64,000 bases of DNA from Ophioceras dolichostomum (taxonomy: Eukaryota; Ascomycota; Sordariomycetes; Magnaporthales; Ophioceraceae), in contig PYST01000077.1 of NCBI GenBank assembly GCA_003049485.1, forward strand, positions 1 to 64,000. The letters run 5' to 3'. Every line of letters begins with the position of its first letter. The first letter of the stretch is position 1. A model generated the notes under the pieces. The model saw only the letters and a list, made by a program, of their open reading frames with translations, ran no database searches and had not been told where the DNA came from. Shown here in pieces: positions 22,808 to 34,800 of this stretch. The position numbers were made by a program, and so were the translations under genes.

Positions 22808-24673
22808 TTACGACGGCGGCGCCTTCCGCTCCCCGGTGTCGCTGCTACCACCGTGCCTAGAGCCATGTTTAGAAGAGGGAGTAGGATAGCGATAAGGGCG
22901 CTGTTGCGGCGTAGGGCTCGCTGCAGCAGAATGGTGTTTGGGGGACGGCGATGTCATAAGAGTGGACTGATCGGGGTGGTCGACCAACTCATAGCCGGTG
23001 TCGGTTGCCGCGTCGGTTGCAGATTCATAGGCTAATTCCTGCGCGTCGGTGGTTACGGGTAGGGGAGGAGGGTGAGCAGCTTGTACCGGCGACACCGGTG
23101 CCAGTCCGGGGACTGGTGATGTTGCGCAGCCTGTACCTGTTGCAATAGGAGGAGGGCGGCTAGCGGGAGCGGTGGCGGTGTGGTCAGGGGCAACACCTGT
23201 GGCACCCGGGTTGTTTTTTTGCCCAGTACTCCATCATCCGCGCTTTGAGCGCGGAGGACTGTTCCCTCGCGCGGTCTTGGGCATTGCGGACCCTCCGAAA
23301 GGTCCGCTTATAGTCCTCGTACGAGTCGGTCGGAAAGCAACCGCCAAGGGGGCACTGGTGATACTTTGTCTGGCCGCCTTTGCCCCGGCTGGCATGGTGC
23401 GAAAAGAACCTGACGCTTTGGCCGTTCGTGGTGAAGGTGGCAACCCCGGAGCAGCCAGGGGGGTCGGCCATTCCTTCAATGGATTCGAGCGCCTTTGCCC
23501 TTGCGGCGACAAGAGCGGCGCCGTCATAGGCGCTCTGCAGACTTGCCAGATTCATGTCCTGCCCTCGCGCTTTCCACTCCCCCGCCAGGTGTGGCAGCGT
23601 GATTGAAGTGTTGGAGTCTTTGACGAGAACGGCGCCTGGTATGTCGTCGATCGGGACTTCGCTGTACGCCCCCCGGTTGAACCCCTGGACGAAATCGGGC
23701 TGCGGCGGCGAAAGGCCATTGTTGAAACCAAGCTCCCCTGGAAGGTTGGTAAAGGCTTGATTGTTCATATACTTGTACGTTTTGTCCTCGTAGCGTTTTA
23801 GCAGGGCAAGTGACGTTACGCTGTACATTGTCGCTTCATTAGCGGCCTCCGCGACCTCACTCCGGTAGAATTCGTACCGAGATTGAGAGGGCGAAGCGCT
23901 TTCGCGTGGGGCGGCGAGTTGTTCGTTGATATCGTCGTAGTTTGACGGACGTTCGGAGGTCAGAGGATCGAGGATGCCATTTTTCGCGGCCAGGACCCTA
24001 AACCCGGGCGTTGTTATCGAAACGGTCTTGGTTTTCGAGGTGGAAGAATCGCTCGTGGTTGGAGTGGCGGGGTCAACAGCAGCAGATGCCTGGTTGTTGG
24101 TTGCCTTTTTCTCGCCAACCATTGTGTGAAGTAGCTTCAAGTTCTCTCGCGTTAGGCGCGCCCGTTTGAGTTGCTGAACGTCGACGTCCACATTTTCGGT
24201 CTTGCGATTTCCGAGCAGTGTATCTTGACAGACGTGCTCAGGCCCTTCATGCTGGGTGCCAAAGCGATGGAGGCTTCGGTCGAGAGGAGTTGATACTTGC
24301 TACTAGGTGGCATGATGGAGACGGCCTCTGTCAGTCAGGAGAAGGGAGCACTTGAAAGCATTTAGAAACGTACCTCTGCCAACTGCTCAACCATCTCTCC
24401 GCTGAGGCCGCGGCGCGCTGTGTCCGTATCCGTTACTTCAGGACATCGAAAGAATCAACTTCGGTTTCGGGCGGTATCAGAAGGCCCAGGCAGAGTGTCT
24501 TGCGCGAAATCTGGTGAACCCTGACTTGGGCTCTGGAGCGGCCATCTTCGGGGGCCTCCCCGGGCGGCTCTGGGCGAGAGGGAGGAGTGTATGACTTCGC
24601 GGCGCGAATTGACGCCCGCTTGGAGGTGAGATGTCTCCCGGTCTATGTTCATTCCCATGCCCGCACGGCTCAT
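22808..24673 (-). pseudogene. Frame-broken gene of an unrecognised fungal family with a GEWK motif
   Basis: The best segment (24191 down to 23184) gives about 335 aa without stops. Blocks include PDFVQGFNRGAYSEVP, TLPHLAGEWKARGQDM and LQSAYDGAALVAARAKALE. The E-x-K in GEWK after a hydrophobic strand suggests a PD-(D/E)XK nuclease-like fold, but that is inference. At 23214-23221 an A7 run (minus strand) ends the frame soon after YWAKKQPG. Reading six A instead gives YWAKNNPGATGVAPDHTATA and runs open to 22808, so a one-base slip is likely. Upstream, an ATG at 24313 (MPPSSKYQLL) is open in another frame. A possible intron (donor after 24374) joins it to a further exon with an in-frame TGA at 24455-24457. 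At least two breaks therefore seem present. It is either a decayed gene copy or one with sequencing errors. Confidence 0.6.
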
Positions 24674-25624
24674 CAGACACAGCTGCGCGGTAGGTTCACG
24701 ATTGCCTGGGGTCCCTGGGCAATGCTAGCACCAGCAGGGGTCAACTTAGGAAGAAAAAGAAAGAAAAAAAAACACCAAGGCGACATACAGCAACTGTGGG
24801 GGAACCCCAAGCCGCGACATTACGGAAGGCCGAGACCTCGCAGGTCACACGACCACAGGTATGTCCCTACCTTACTACAGGTACCTTTCCAGCTCATGGC
24901 CAGAGTCCTCTGGCACCATTTCATTGGCTCAGCTCTGGCATGCAAGTGCACCTCAAAACTGCCACTACGGAGGTACGGACCGAACCGATTCGGGAACGAG
25001 TGCACCAACACCGAAGTGACAGATTCACCTGGGCTGAGCCAGGCACGCCCCCTCAATACACAGAACGTGGAGGCGGGGCAGGCTGGAGTACGTAAGGAGT
25101 AGGTTTTCAGTCAGTGAGATCATGTTGCCAGGGTGGGCGCGGACACTGGGGAACCTTCCTCCGTCAGCTCCACACTAGCATCATCCGCATCATCTAGAGT
25201 CGGCCTGGGCACCTGGCAATGCCACAACACCCCCAATCACTTCCATCAATCAGCTCCTTCGTCTCCCCAATTCGACCTCGGCGGCCTCGTTCCCACACCT
25301 ATGTTCGACGTTGTCTGGGAGTTGACCTAGCCTGTGCCACGACTTGGTGGACTCGAAGAGGGGAGTTCAAGTTATCGTTTGGTACTTACTTCAGCTGTGA
25401 CCGGTTGCCAGCTACTAGCGGTGCAACGAGAGCTCCGACCTGCCGAAGGCGGAAGCTGATTGGGGGGCCAGTGGGGTCAGCAGGCTTTAGGCCACCGTCA
25501 ACGACGCAGCTCCTGCCGTTGCGCCGGACGACCACGACGGACTCGCTGCTTTCAATCGCATCCTCGCCCGCTCTGGACTGCGGACAATTCCGTCGGCCCT
25601 GCACCGACCGGCGCCGGACCGAAG
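24674..25624. other. Intergenic region upstream of the ABC transporter
   Basis: This region separates the decayed gene from the ADP1-type gene. Open frames on both strands (for example 24587-25102) are long by chance in moderately GC-rich DNA and have no domain. The sequence just before 25625 is a likely 5' leader. Confidence 0.4.
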
Positions 25625-28600
25625 ATGGCCCAAAGACTATACCAGGCGCTCGCTCTGGGAGCGGCGTCGCTGTCATGGCTTGCCTTGGCGCAGAACAACT
25701 TTACCACCTACGACTCGATGAGGGCGCAGTTGGCCTTGATGGAGGATCGGCCAAAGGACTGCCCGCCTTGGTGCGCAACCTCCTCACCCCCTTAGCTGGG
25801 AGCTCAGAACCGAACAACGTCCGCTCATCTCCCCCCCTCTTCCACTGGCGCTCTGCTGACGGCCGTGCTCCTATTTGCGACAGCTTCAACTGCCTCCTGC
25901 CAGCATACACGTGCGGTCAATATGGTCTATGCAATGAATACGACGGCACATGCCACTGTCCTGAAGGTTATGGCGGCATCGACTGCATGGAGCCCCGTGA
26001 GTCGCTCTCCTGTCTTCCGCCGCCCAGTCAGTTAAAACGGTTTGCTGGACGAGAAGCTTACACCCTGTGACCATTTACTAGTCTGCGGTTCTCTTGCCCG
26101 AGGCAAGGACCGGCCCATGCGGAGCGGCGACCAGTGCGAATGCGATGCCGGATGGACAGGGATAAACTGCAACGTCTGCACGGAGAACGTGGCATGCAAC
26201 GCGTTGATGGAGGATGGAGAGGGCGGCGTCTGTTACCAGACCGGTGACGTCGTCAACCACAACTACCAAATGTGCGATGTCACGAACAAGCCTATCCTGG
26301 ACATGCTCGGCGGGCGCAAGCCGCAGGTTACGTTCGACTGCGACCAGAACACCGGTCTTTGCGACTTCCAGTGTACGTGCAGCCACTCCACCCCAAGCTC
26401 TTTGCTTCGTTTGTTTGTAGTGTTTGTTCGTTCGACCGACTAACCTGCCCGATGTTATCTACTCACAGTCTGGATCGATCAGAAGGAGTCCTTCTACTGC
26501 CATCTTGACACTTGCCAGTCGTCGGCGGACATCAACGAGTCCCAAAACAGCACCGAGTACAACTGCGCGAAGGTGGCATGTAGCTGCATTCCGGGGCGAT
26601 TCCTCTGTGGTGAGGACGGGTCCGTGGACATTGGCGATTTCTTGGACCAGATGATCACGGGGCCGGCCACTTTCAAGTGCCTTCAGGAGAACGGCCACAG
26701 CAACAACTGCAAGTTCGATGAGGCTGCCATGAACGACCTGATCAGCAGCATCTTCGGCGACAAGACCATCACGCTGTCCTGCAGGTCGGGCGAGTGTCTG
26801 TATCACACGCAGGTCCCGGGCTACAAGCGACCCATTCCCAAGATCAACACTCCACTAATTGCAGGAGTCATCGCTCTGTCCTCGCTGTTCCTCGTTGCTG
26901 TCATCCTGGTCACGTGGTACCTGTCGCGTCGCCAGTTCAGGCACGGGGCCATCCGCCTTGACGACTCGGACGACGAGGCGATCAAGCTGATGACTGATCA
27001 CAAACCGGCATCGCTGTACTTCCAGAACGTCTCGTACGCACTCAACGGGAAGGCCATCCTTACGGACATTTCGGGAATGGCCCACCCAGGCGAGATCATG
27101 GCAATCATGGGCGCTTCCGGAGCCGGCAAGACCACTTTCCTCGATATTCTCGCCCGCAAGAACAAGCGGGGCCGGGTCGGGGGCGACTTCTATGTCAATG
27201 GGGAGAAGGTCGATGACGGAGACTACAAGAGCGTGGTGGGGTTCGTCGACCAGGAGGACACCATGTTGCCCACGCTGACGGTGCACGAGACCATCCTCAA
27301 CAGCGCACTCCTGAGGCTGCCTCGGGACATGGGCTACTCGGTCAAGGAGCAACGAGTCTATGAGGTAGAGAAGCAGCTGGGCATCTACCACATCCGAGAC
27401 TCGCTGATCGGTTCCGAGGAAGGCAAGGGACGTGGCATCTCGGGTGGTGAGAAGCGCCGGGTGGGTATCGCCTGCGAACTGGTGACGAGCCCCTCTATCC
27501 TGTTCCTTGACGAACCGACCAGCGGTCTCGATGCTTACAACGCCTACAATGTCATCGAATGCCTCGTCACGCTGGCCAAGAATTACAAACGCACTGTCAT
27601 CTTCACCATCCACCAGCCTCGATCCAACATCGTCGCCCTGTTCGATAGACTGGTCCTCCTCGCCCAGGGGAAGACTGTATACTCGGGTCCCTTCCACCAG
27701 TGCCAGGACTATTTCGACCACATTGGCTACGCTTGCCCCCCAGGTTTCAACATTGCCGACTACCTGGTCGATCTGACGATGCACGCTGGTACTACGACCT
27801 CGTTCGATGACGGCTCTGTATCGGCCGCCGATGCTTCGAGCGTAGGGCCGAGCAGCACCCGCGCTGTCAAGTCGATCGCCAGCATCTCAGGCACGAGCAC
27901 AGGCGGCGAGGATAGCGGCGCGGAGGCGTCGTCATCTACACGGCACCAGGGCAAGCGCCGGGACTCGGTCAGGACACGCCAGGAGCGCGAGCTCTTCACC
28001 CGCCGTAAGAATACGATCGATACCGCCGCATCGTCGGATGCAGGGGGCGAGGAGATCGGCTCCTACCGGTTGCAAAAGGCGGGCCCCCAAAGCCTTGGTG
28101 CGCAACTGCACAGTAGTCCGGTTGACGACCCCGATGATCTTCCACCGGCTGTCATCAGCGGAACAGACCTCGACCTCCTCTTCCGCTCGTTCGCCCAGTC
28201 AGACATCGCTGGAACCACACATGAGGAGATCCAGCAGGCCGTCGCCGGCGCTGCGAGCGCGAACGGTCGGAATTCGCATGGATACACCGACAACCCTACA
28301 TCTCAGGCACCGCCACCAGCAGCTGGATCCGGCATCGCCAACAGCAACGGCAACGGCAATAACACCAGTGTCGTCGGCCGGGGCTACGCCCGTGTCAGCT
28401 ACGCCCGGCAGTTCATCATCCTCTCGCAACGCACATGGACGAATCTGTACCGCAACCCGATGCTGATGTTGATGCACTACGCCATTGCGATCCTGCTCGG
28501 CGTCCTGTCGGGCTTCCTCTTCTACGGCCTGACGAGCGACATCCCCGGGTTCCAGAACCGGCTCGGTCTCTTCTTCTTCGTGCTCGCCCTCTTCGGCTTC

Positions 28601-29230
28601 AGCACGCTGACCAGCCTTGGCGTCTTCTCGGCCGAGCGCCTCCTCTTCATGCGCGAGCGCGCAAACGGCTACTACGCGCCCGCCACATACTTCGCCGCGA
28701 AGGTCCTCTTCGACATCGTCCCGCTGCGCATCGTGCCCCCCATCTTGATGGGCTCGATCATCTACCCCATGACGGGTCTCGTGCCCGACGCGCCGCACTA
28801 CGCCACGTTCCTGCTCGTGCTGGTGCTCTTCAACCTCGCGGCCGCGGCGATATGCCTCTTCATCGGCATAGTGTGCCGCGACGGCTCCGTGGCGAACCTG
28901 ATCGGCAGCCTGGTCATGCTCTTCAGCCTGCTGTTCGCGGGCCTGCTGCTCAACCAGAACGCGATCCCCGCGGCCGCCCAGTGGCTGCAGGCGCTGTCCA
29001 TCTTCCACTACGCGTTCGAGTCGCTGATCGTGAACGAGGTCAGCCACCTGACGCTGATCGACAACAAGTACGGGCTCGACATCACGGTGCCGGGGGCGGC
29101 GATATTGAGCTCGTTCGGGTTCAACAACTCGAGGTTGTGGGATGACGTCGTCAACTTGGGCATCTTCGCGATGATGTTCATCATTTTGGCGTATAGCGCT
29201 ATGCATTTCTTGTTGGTTGAGAGGCGATGA
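25625..29230 (+). CDS. ABCG half-transporter with EGF-like ectodomain (ADP1 type)
   Basis: Model: join 25625-25770, 25884-25996, 26082-26372, 26469-29230, 1103 aa. All three introns keep frame, giving PPCFNCLLPAYTCGQYG, then MEPLCGSLARG, then DFQFWIDQKESFY. Order of parts: signal peptide (residues 1-22, LALGAASLSWLALAQ), Cys-rich lumenal or extracellular part with EGF-like repeats (GTCHCPEGYGGIDC, CECDAGWTGINCNVC), and a membrane segment near 312-335. A nucleotide-binding domain follows, with Walker A GASGAGKTTF near 398-407, signature ISGGEKRR near 507 and Walker B LFLDEPTSGLD. A linker of about 200 residues rich in Ser/Gly/Asn comes next, then an ABC2-type six-helix membrane domain. Yeast Adp1 has the same plan. 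The substrate is unknown. As a half-transporter it should dimerise. Confidence 0.9.
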
Positions 29231-30280
29231 TTGCCGACGATGACGACGACGACCGCGGCGGCAGCGACGGGCATGAGGTGTGTGTTCGTTGTGCTTTTGC
29301 GGGTGTTCGGTTCGCGTTTGCTACCTGGAGGTATGTATGAGAAGGGAGGGAGTGAAGTGGCTTGAAGAGAACTCGGCACCAGGACCTAGATGTTCGTTGT
29401 TGTTTCAAGGAGGTGCAAATGTTTGATAAAGCTACAGCTACGTACGGGCTTATTAGAGGGGAGGGGGGGAGGGGGTGAAGTACGGAGCTAGCGTTCGAGC
29501 GGCCGACTCTGGTTCTGTCGGGATTTTCCTTTGTTTTTTTGTGTTTATTTCCTTTTTGGCTTGGTCTATTCTGCTTTGGCTAAGGGACATGCATATTTTT
29601 GGTTTCATTGTACAACTACGAATATTGCGTACCTAGGTACTTTCCCTATCTGTCTCCCCGTACTATCTGCTGTCTGTCCGTTGCCTTTTCGTAATCCGTT
29701 TCTTGATATATACTTCAGCTCGTCGGTGGACAGGTATCTTCGCGAGACAGTTCCGGGAGCTCTTGAAGAAGGAGGCTATATTAGATCAGCTCCTTGCTTT
29801 TCACCACTCAACTTTTCAAACCGTTCCATGATGCCTGCGTATCCTAGGATAGAGAGGGCCCTCGTGCTGTAACATGCGATCTAGAACCTGCCTGGGCAAA
29901 CAAGTGGCAGAAGTGGCGAGGTACTAGATTGCTCTCGCCTGAAAATATATAGTTCGAGGTGTAAATTCGCAGTTATGTCGGTATGTTTGTACATAGGGAG
30001 GTATACTAGACTGAATTGCGACTGAGCAGGAGCAGACATACCCCCTTGGATGCGGAGGTATGACAAAATAATTGGTACCTTCATAGATAGGTATAGAGTA
30101 TGTCCTGTTAAGGGTAGGTATGTATACACAGCGGTACATGTAATGTACAAAGGCAACTCGCATATCATCCCATGCCTATCTAAATGTGATGGCTCGTCCA
30201 CCTCCCTCCTCTCACGCAAGTCGAGAGATCACATAAGATGGGCCGATTTTATTTTCCTTTCTCTCTCAAGAGATGCCCTC
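29231..30280. other. Convergent intergenic region
   Basis: This is 3' sequence of the ABC transporter and of mS26. It is AT-richer, with short TATGTAC/GTAGGTA-type repeats near 29330 and 30100. No gene is seen. Confidence 0.4.
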
Positions 30281-31297
30281 TCAAATCTTGCTCCCCGTAA
30301 GCTCCTCGGCCACGAGCTTCTGGCGCGTGGCCTCGCGCGAGGAGTCCGAGCCGCTGCCCTCGAGCTGCTTGTGGACGCGGGTGAACTGCCTGACCTGCTC
30401 CATGATGCCGAGGGGCATTCCCAGCGCGTCCCAGTAGTTCTTGGACGGCTCGCCGTCCCAGGCCGCGGGCGCCTTCTTGGCGAAGAAGTCGTCGTTGAAC
30501 AGCTCGTTGACCCTCTTCTCGAGCTCCGCCTCCGTCACGATGAAGTCCTTGGCGACCGTGTACAGCTGCTTCAGCGAGTCGACGCGCGCCTCGCTCTTGG
30601 CCGCCGCTATCCCCGCCGTCCGCTCCGCGGACTCGGCCGCGCGCTTGAACCGCAGCGGGTCCAGCGCCACGGCCGTGACGTTGGCCGTGGCGGCGCGCAC
30701 GGTCGAGCGCGTGAGCACGTCGTCGCGCCGCTCGGGAGCCGAGAAGGCCTCGCGCCGCTGGCGCGCGCGCTTGCCGGCGGTCCAACGCTGCTGGTGCACG
30801 CGCGTCTTCTCGCGCGCGTGCAGGCCCTTCAGGCCCTCCTCAAGCGCGGCGCGGCGGTTGTCGGACACCGAGCGTCGCCAGGTCTCGAATGGGTTCGCGG
30901 CTGGGCGGCCGGCCGCTTCGCTTTTGGACCGCGGCATGATCTTGTCCACGTAGTCCGGCTCCAGGCGCGGGTCGGGCTTGTCCTGGAGGCTGCCTGGCGC
31001 GGCGCGGGAGCGCTTCAGGTTGAACACCTTGCGAGGCACGGGCAGGTGGCCTTTGTTCCGGGGCCTCTCGATCAGGGTCGTCTGGGGTGGAGGCGGGATG
31101 GTGAGGAATTTGGGGGACTCGGGTGGGATCTGAGCCTTCGAAACCAGCTTGGTTGTGCTGAAATACCTCGCGCAGCGCGGTGCCGCGGAGGGCAATGCTC
31201 TTGGATGCATTTTTACTAGGGCAGCTGTCGATGGAGCTGCCGAGGTAGCGGCACCAAGGATGAGCCTTGGGCCATTGAGAGGTAGTGGAGGAGGCAT
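30281..31297 (-). CDS. Mitochondrial small-subunit ribosomal protein mS26 (Pet123-like)
   Basis: A single exon encodes 338 aa. The N-terminus (MPPPLPLNGPRLILGAAT, then RALPSAAPRCARYFSTTK) is a clear mitochondrial presequence ending at a YFST-type cleavage region. The mature part has RNKGHLPVPRKVFNLKRS and a long basic helical segment (EKTRVHQQRWTAGKRARQRR). An acidic helical C-terminal part follows (TEAELEKRVNELFNDDFF, DGEPSKNYWDALGMPLG). This pattern, with the G-H-L-P-V-P-R-K block, fits the fungal mitoribosomal protein Pet123/mS26. I place it from memory of the family, so the exact name is less certain than its mitoribosomal nature. It is head to head with NOG2. Confidence 0.68.
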   Translation of the reverse strand: MPPPLPLNGPRLILGAATSAAPSTAALVKMHPRALPSAAPRCARYFSTTKLVSKAQIPPESPKFLTIPPPPQTTLIERPRNKGHLPVPRKVFNLKRSRAAPGSLQDKPDPRLEPDYVDKIMPRSKSEAAGRPAANPFETWRRSVSDNRRAALEEGLKGLHAREKTRVHQQRWTAGKRARQRREAFSAPERRDDVLTRSTVRAATANVTAVALDPLRFKRAAESAERTAGIAAAKSEARVDSLKQLYTVAKDFIVTEAELEKRVNELFNDDFFAKKAPAAWDGEPSKNYWDALGMPLGIMEQVRQFTRVHKQLEGSGSDSSREATRQKLVAEELTGSKI

Positions 31298-31741
31298 ATC
31301 TCGGGAGGGCGTTTAGTGCCCCGTTTGGCACCAATTGGGAAGATCCCAAGCCGCCCGTTTGTTATGCTTTTGCAAAGGGCGCCACGACCGGTGTTGGGCA
31401 AGGCAGAGACAGGTTTAGCTGGGTCATCGACTGGTAGACTTGAGTAGCGATCAGTTCATCGGGCAGTTTGAAATTCTACGAGACCCCTGGAAGATTCAAA
31501 ATTCCGGCCGACCGGGGTGGGCTTGCGCTGATTGGATGATTTGACAGAGCTAACAGGGAGTGGTGGGCGGTGAGTGGCGGGAGAGCTTTGGTGGTGGGGT
31601 CAATAAAAAAAAGTTTTGGCGACAGGCGTGCAGAGAAGGCACTCTTTTCTCGGTGGAATATCCGCCGCCACCTTTTTCTTTCTCCCATTCTCCAACCGTC
31701 CACCAGCTCCGCGCCGCTTCTCCCCAGCACCAAGAGCCATC
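31298..31741. promoter_or_regulatory. Shared divergent promoter region of mS26 and NOG2
   Basis: A 444-bp spacer separates the two start codons. It includes a T/C-rich leader just before the NOG2 ATG. It couples a mitoribosomal gene and a cytosolic 60S assembly GTPase, which could favour co-expression, but that is inferred from layout only. Confidence 0.4.
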
Positions 31742-34456
31742 ATGGGTACTGGAAAGAAGGTATGTCGGAAATCCCTCGCTTGGATGCATATTGTGTGCAT
31801 TTGTGCTAATGTTTCGTTTAGGAGGCGACCCGCCGAGTTCGGCAGGGCAAGGTTGGGGATGGAATGGCCAATGTCCGAACGAAGGGCGAAAACTTCTACA
31901 GGTATTACCTGCTGCCCACTGGCATTTACGATGTGGCGATCGTGGCATCTGACAAACCTGTCTGTTCAGGTCCGCGAAGAGGGTCAAACAGCTCAACATC
32001 CTCAAGGACGGGAAGCCCCAGCGCAACGCGGAGGGCAAGATCACCAAGTCTGCATCATACCAGAGCAAGGACGTTCCGACAGCCGTGATCGAGCCCAACC
32101 GAAAATGGTTCACGAACACCCGGGTGATCAGCCAGGAAACTCTGTCCGCGTTCAGAGAGGCCGTGTCTGAGACCGAAAAGGACCCTTACCAAGTTCTACT
32201 GAAGGTGCGCAGGAGCATCCTAGCCTCCACATACCACACTTCAGAAGCTGCTCCTCATGCCACGCATCATGTTTCTGACACTTTTCCTTTGGGTTACACA
32301 GAGAAACAAGCTGCCAATGTCCCTGATTCGAGACGGCTCGGACCTGAACGGCTTGAAGAAGCACCAGGCCAAGATGACCCTCGAGACCTCCCCATTCGCC
32401 ACTGTCTTCGGCCCAAAGTCCCAGAGGAAACGCGTGAAGCTCTCTGTCAACTCGATCAATGACCTGGCTGAAGACACGGATAAGAGCATGGAGACGTACA
32501 AGGAGAAGCAGGAACAGGCGAGGCTTCTCAGTGGCGCTTCGGGCTCACCGCATGATGAGCAGGATGAGGATGACCAGGGAGTCTCCATAGCCAAGGAGGC
32601 AGTCTTCACCAAGGGCCAGTCGAAGCGTATTTGGAACGAGCTTTACCGCACTATCGACAGCTCGGATGTCATCATCCACGTCCTGGACGCGAGGGATCCG
32701 CTCGGGACGAGGTGTCGTGCTGTGGAGAAGTACCTGAAGGAGGAGAAGCCGCACGTCAAGCTGATATTAGTGCTGAACAAGGTGGACCTGCTTCCCACTT
32801 CAGTCGTCGTAAGTGCCCATCTTCTTTTTTTCCTCCTTTCTTTATCTCCCGTCTTGTCACTTCGATGTTATTTTTGTCGTCCCCCAATGGTCAAGTCAGG
32901 GACGCTTTCTGCAGCAACTAGTTTGCTTGCACAATGGGGCAGTTCCGTTACCTATTGGGGAAATCAATTCCATTCTCGCCGGCCCCTTGTTTTCGGCCTC
33001 GGGGCTGACAGGTCCCGTCTTGGTGACCTGTCATGAGAATTACGGACTTGGTCTGCGAAGAGTTGAAATCTACGCGCCTCTCCATTTATGGGGCGGTCTT
33101 GCGATGGTAGAATTTCTTAGTAGTGGACCGAACACACCACTGCTCACGTGGATTAGTTTGGTTGCTTTCTTGTGTGGGATGCGTATTCGACTACAGGATA
33201 CGCACGGTCGTCATTTGGTCTGCGAGAGACCTGACTGACCGTCCATGATCGTACAGGCTTCTTGGATCAAAGTGCTCTCCAAAGAGTACCCAACGGCTGC
33301 TTTCCGAAGCTCCATCACCAACCCGTTCGGGAAGGGATCCTTGCTGGGGCTTCTGAGGCAGTTCTCAGGCCTGTTGTCAAACAGGAAACAGGTTTCCGTA
33401 GGGATTGTTGGGTATCCGAATACGGGAAAAAGCAGTTTGATCAACGCCTTGAGAGGCAAGAAGGTCGCAACGGTGGCTCCTATCCCAGGAGAAACCAAGG
33501 TGTGGCAGTACATCACCCTCACCAAGCGCAGTAAGTCCCTAGTCTTCTCTTTGCACTCCACGCCGCCACCAGACCCACCTAATTATCATACTGACCATTC
33601 GACAGTGTACCTGATTGACTGCCCAGGCATTGTTCCCCCAAGCAATGACGCCTCGCCAGAAGACTTGCTGCTGAGAGGAGCCGTGAGGACTGAGAAGGTC
33701 GACAATCCTGAGCAGTACATCCCTGCGGTGTTGGCCAAGACGAAGCAGCATCATATGGAGCGCACATACGAGCTCAAGGGCTGGAACGACCATATTCAAT
33801 TTCTAGAGCTCCTTGCAAGGAAAGGTGGTCGTCTCCTGAAGGCCGGCGAGCCAGACCTTGATGGCGTGGCACGTATGGTTCTGAACGACTTCTTGCGAGG
33901 CAAGATCCCTTGGTTCACTCCACCTCCAGCCCTGGAGGAAGAGGGCGAGAACGGCATTGATGGTCGCGAAGGCAGACTTGGGGAGATGCCGCGAAAGCGG
34001 AAGAGAGAAGAGCTGGAAAGTGTGGCGGACACATCCATGGGAGCGCCAACTCCTACAAAAGCCAACGAAGACGCCGAGGAAGATGATGAGTTCGAGGGTT
34101 TTGGAACAAACAGCGAGCCCGATCTTGACTCAGACAGCGACGAGGACGAGGACGAGGAAGACGAGGGAGAACAGAAGGCTGAGACTGCAGATTCCTCTGT
34201 AGAGGACCCCCCGCTGAGGGAAGGCGACGGCGGAAGCGAAGATATTATTCAGCTGGACGTCTCAAGTGAGGATGACAGTGATGACGACAACTCCATTGAG
34301 TACGGAGACGGAGGCGAAAGCGAGGTGGACGATGAAGCAGAGGGCTTATCCGACCTTTCGGAGGTGGACGACGATGTCGACGTCGACGACCGCAGTGGGC
34401 GGCGATCTTCGTCGTCCAGAGGGTCGAAAGCAAGGAGTCGACGGAAGCCAAAGTGA
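31742..34456 (+). CDS. NOG2: Nucleolar GTP-binding protein 2 (60S assembly GTPase)
   Basis: Model: join 31742-31759, 31822-31901, 31970-32204, 32302-32808, 33257-33530, 33606-34456, 654 aa. Each junction restores the conserved sequence (GTGKKEATRRVRQGK, ENFYRSAKRVKQLN, LLKRNKLPMSLIRDG, LTKRMYLIDCPG). The GTPase motifs are in circularly permuted order, as in the YlqF/YawG class: G4 NKVD near 270, G1 GYPNTGKSS near 332 and G3 DCPG near 376. The N-terminal NGP1NT region (NRKWFTNTRVI) and the acidic, Lys/Arg-ended tail are typical. Nog2/Gnl2 binds late nucleolar and nuclear pre-60S particles and must leave before export adaptor Nmd3 joins. The fourth intron (448 nt) is much longer than the others (62-97 nt). 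Confidence 0.94.
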
Positions 34457-34800
34457 GGCCGAAAAAAATAATAAAACTCGCCACATTCCATCAACGATTG
34501 GGGTTTGCTCGTCTGCCCAAACTGAAGATGAATCCCTCCACAAGAGAAAGATTCAGTTCCCAGCCATAACATCCATGCTTTGTGGTCATTTGTCGACGAA
34601 GGCATGTGGTCCGCCACGCTTTGTCCCATCGTTTGTTGTGCAACAAAGATTAGTCGCCGCCTGACCTGCTTGACTACATGACAAGTCAGAGAGACACCTC
34701 TTTTTAAATAAAGGCAGAGCCCAAGGTTCGTCGTTCAAGTTGCTCTCTCTATATGCCATACCTTTTGGTGGTTTTTTTGAAATCCCATGACATGATCAAT
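34457..34800 (+). promoter_or_regulatory. Upstream region of PIR-like gene 1 with TATA-like box
   Basis: TTTAAATA at about 34703-34710 lies some 90 bp before the first secreted-protein gene. The spacing fits a TATA element for a strongly regulated gene. The first part is NOG2 3' UTR. Confidence 0.35.

Noticed and set aside
24587..25102. 171-codon open frame upstream of the ABC transporter
   Set aside because: No domain, opposed by antisense frames, and overlaps the start of the decayed family member.
28199..29206. 335-codon open frame antisense to the ABC transporter membrane domain
   Set aside because: Charged low-complexity translation typical of antisense to hydrophobic segments. The sense strand is clearly coding.
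32809..33256. Possible intronic snoRNA in NOG2
   Set aside because: CTGA-like and GTGAC-like words occur, but no proper C box or hinge/ACA pair at correct spacing. It is kept only as a question in the findings.
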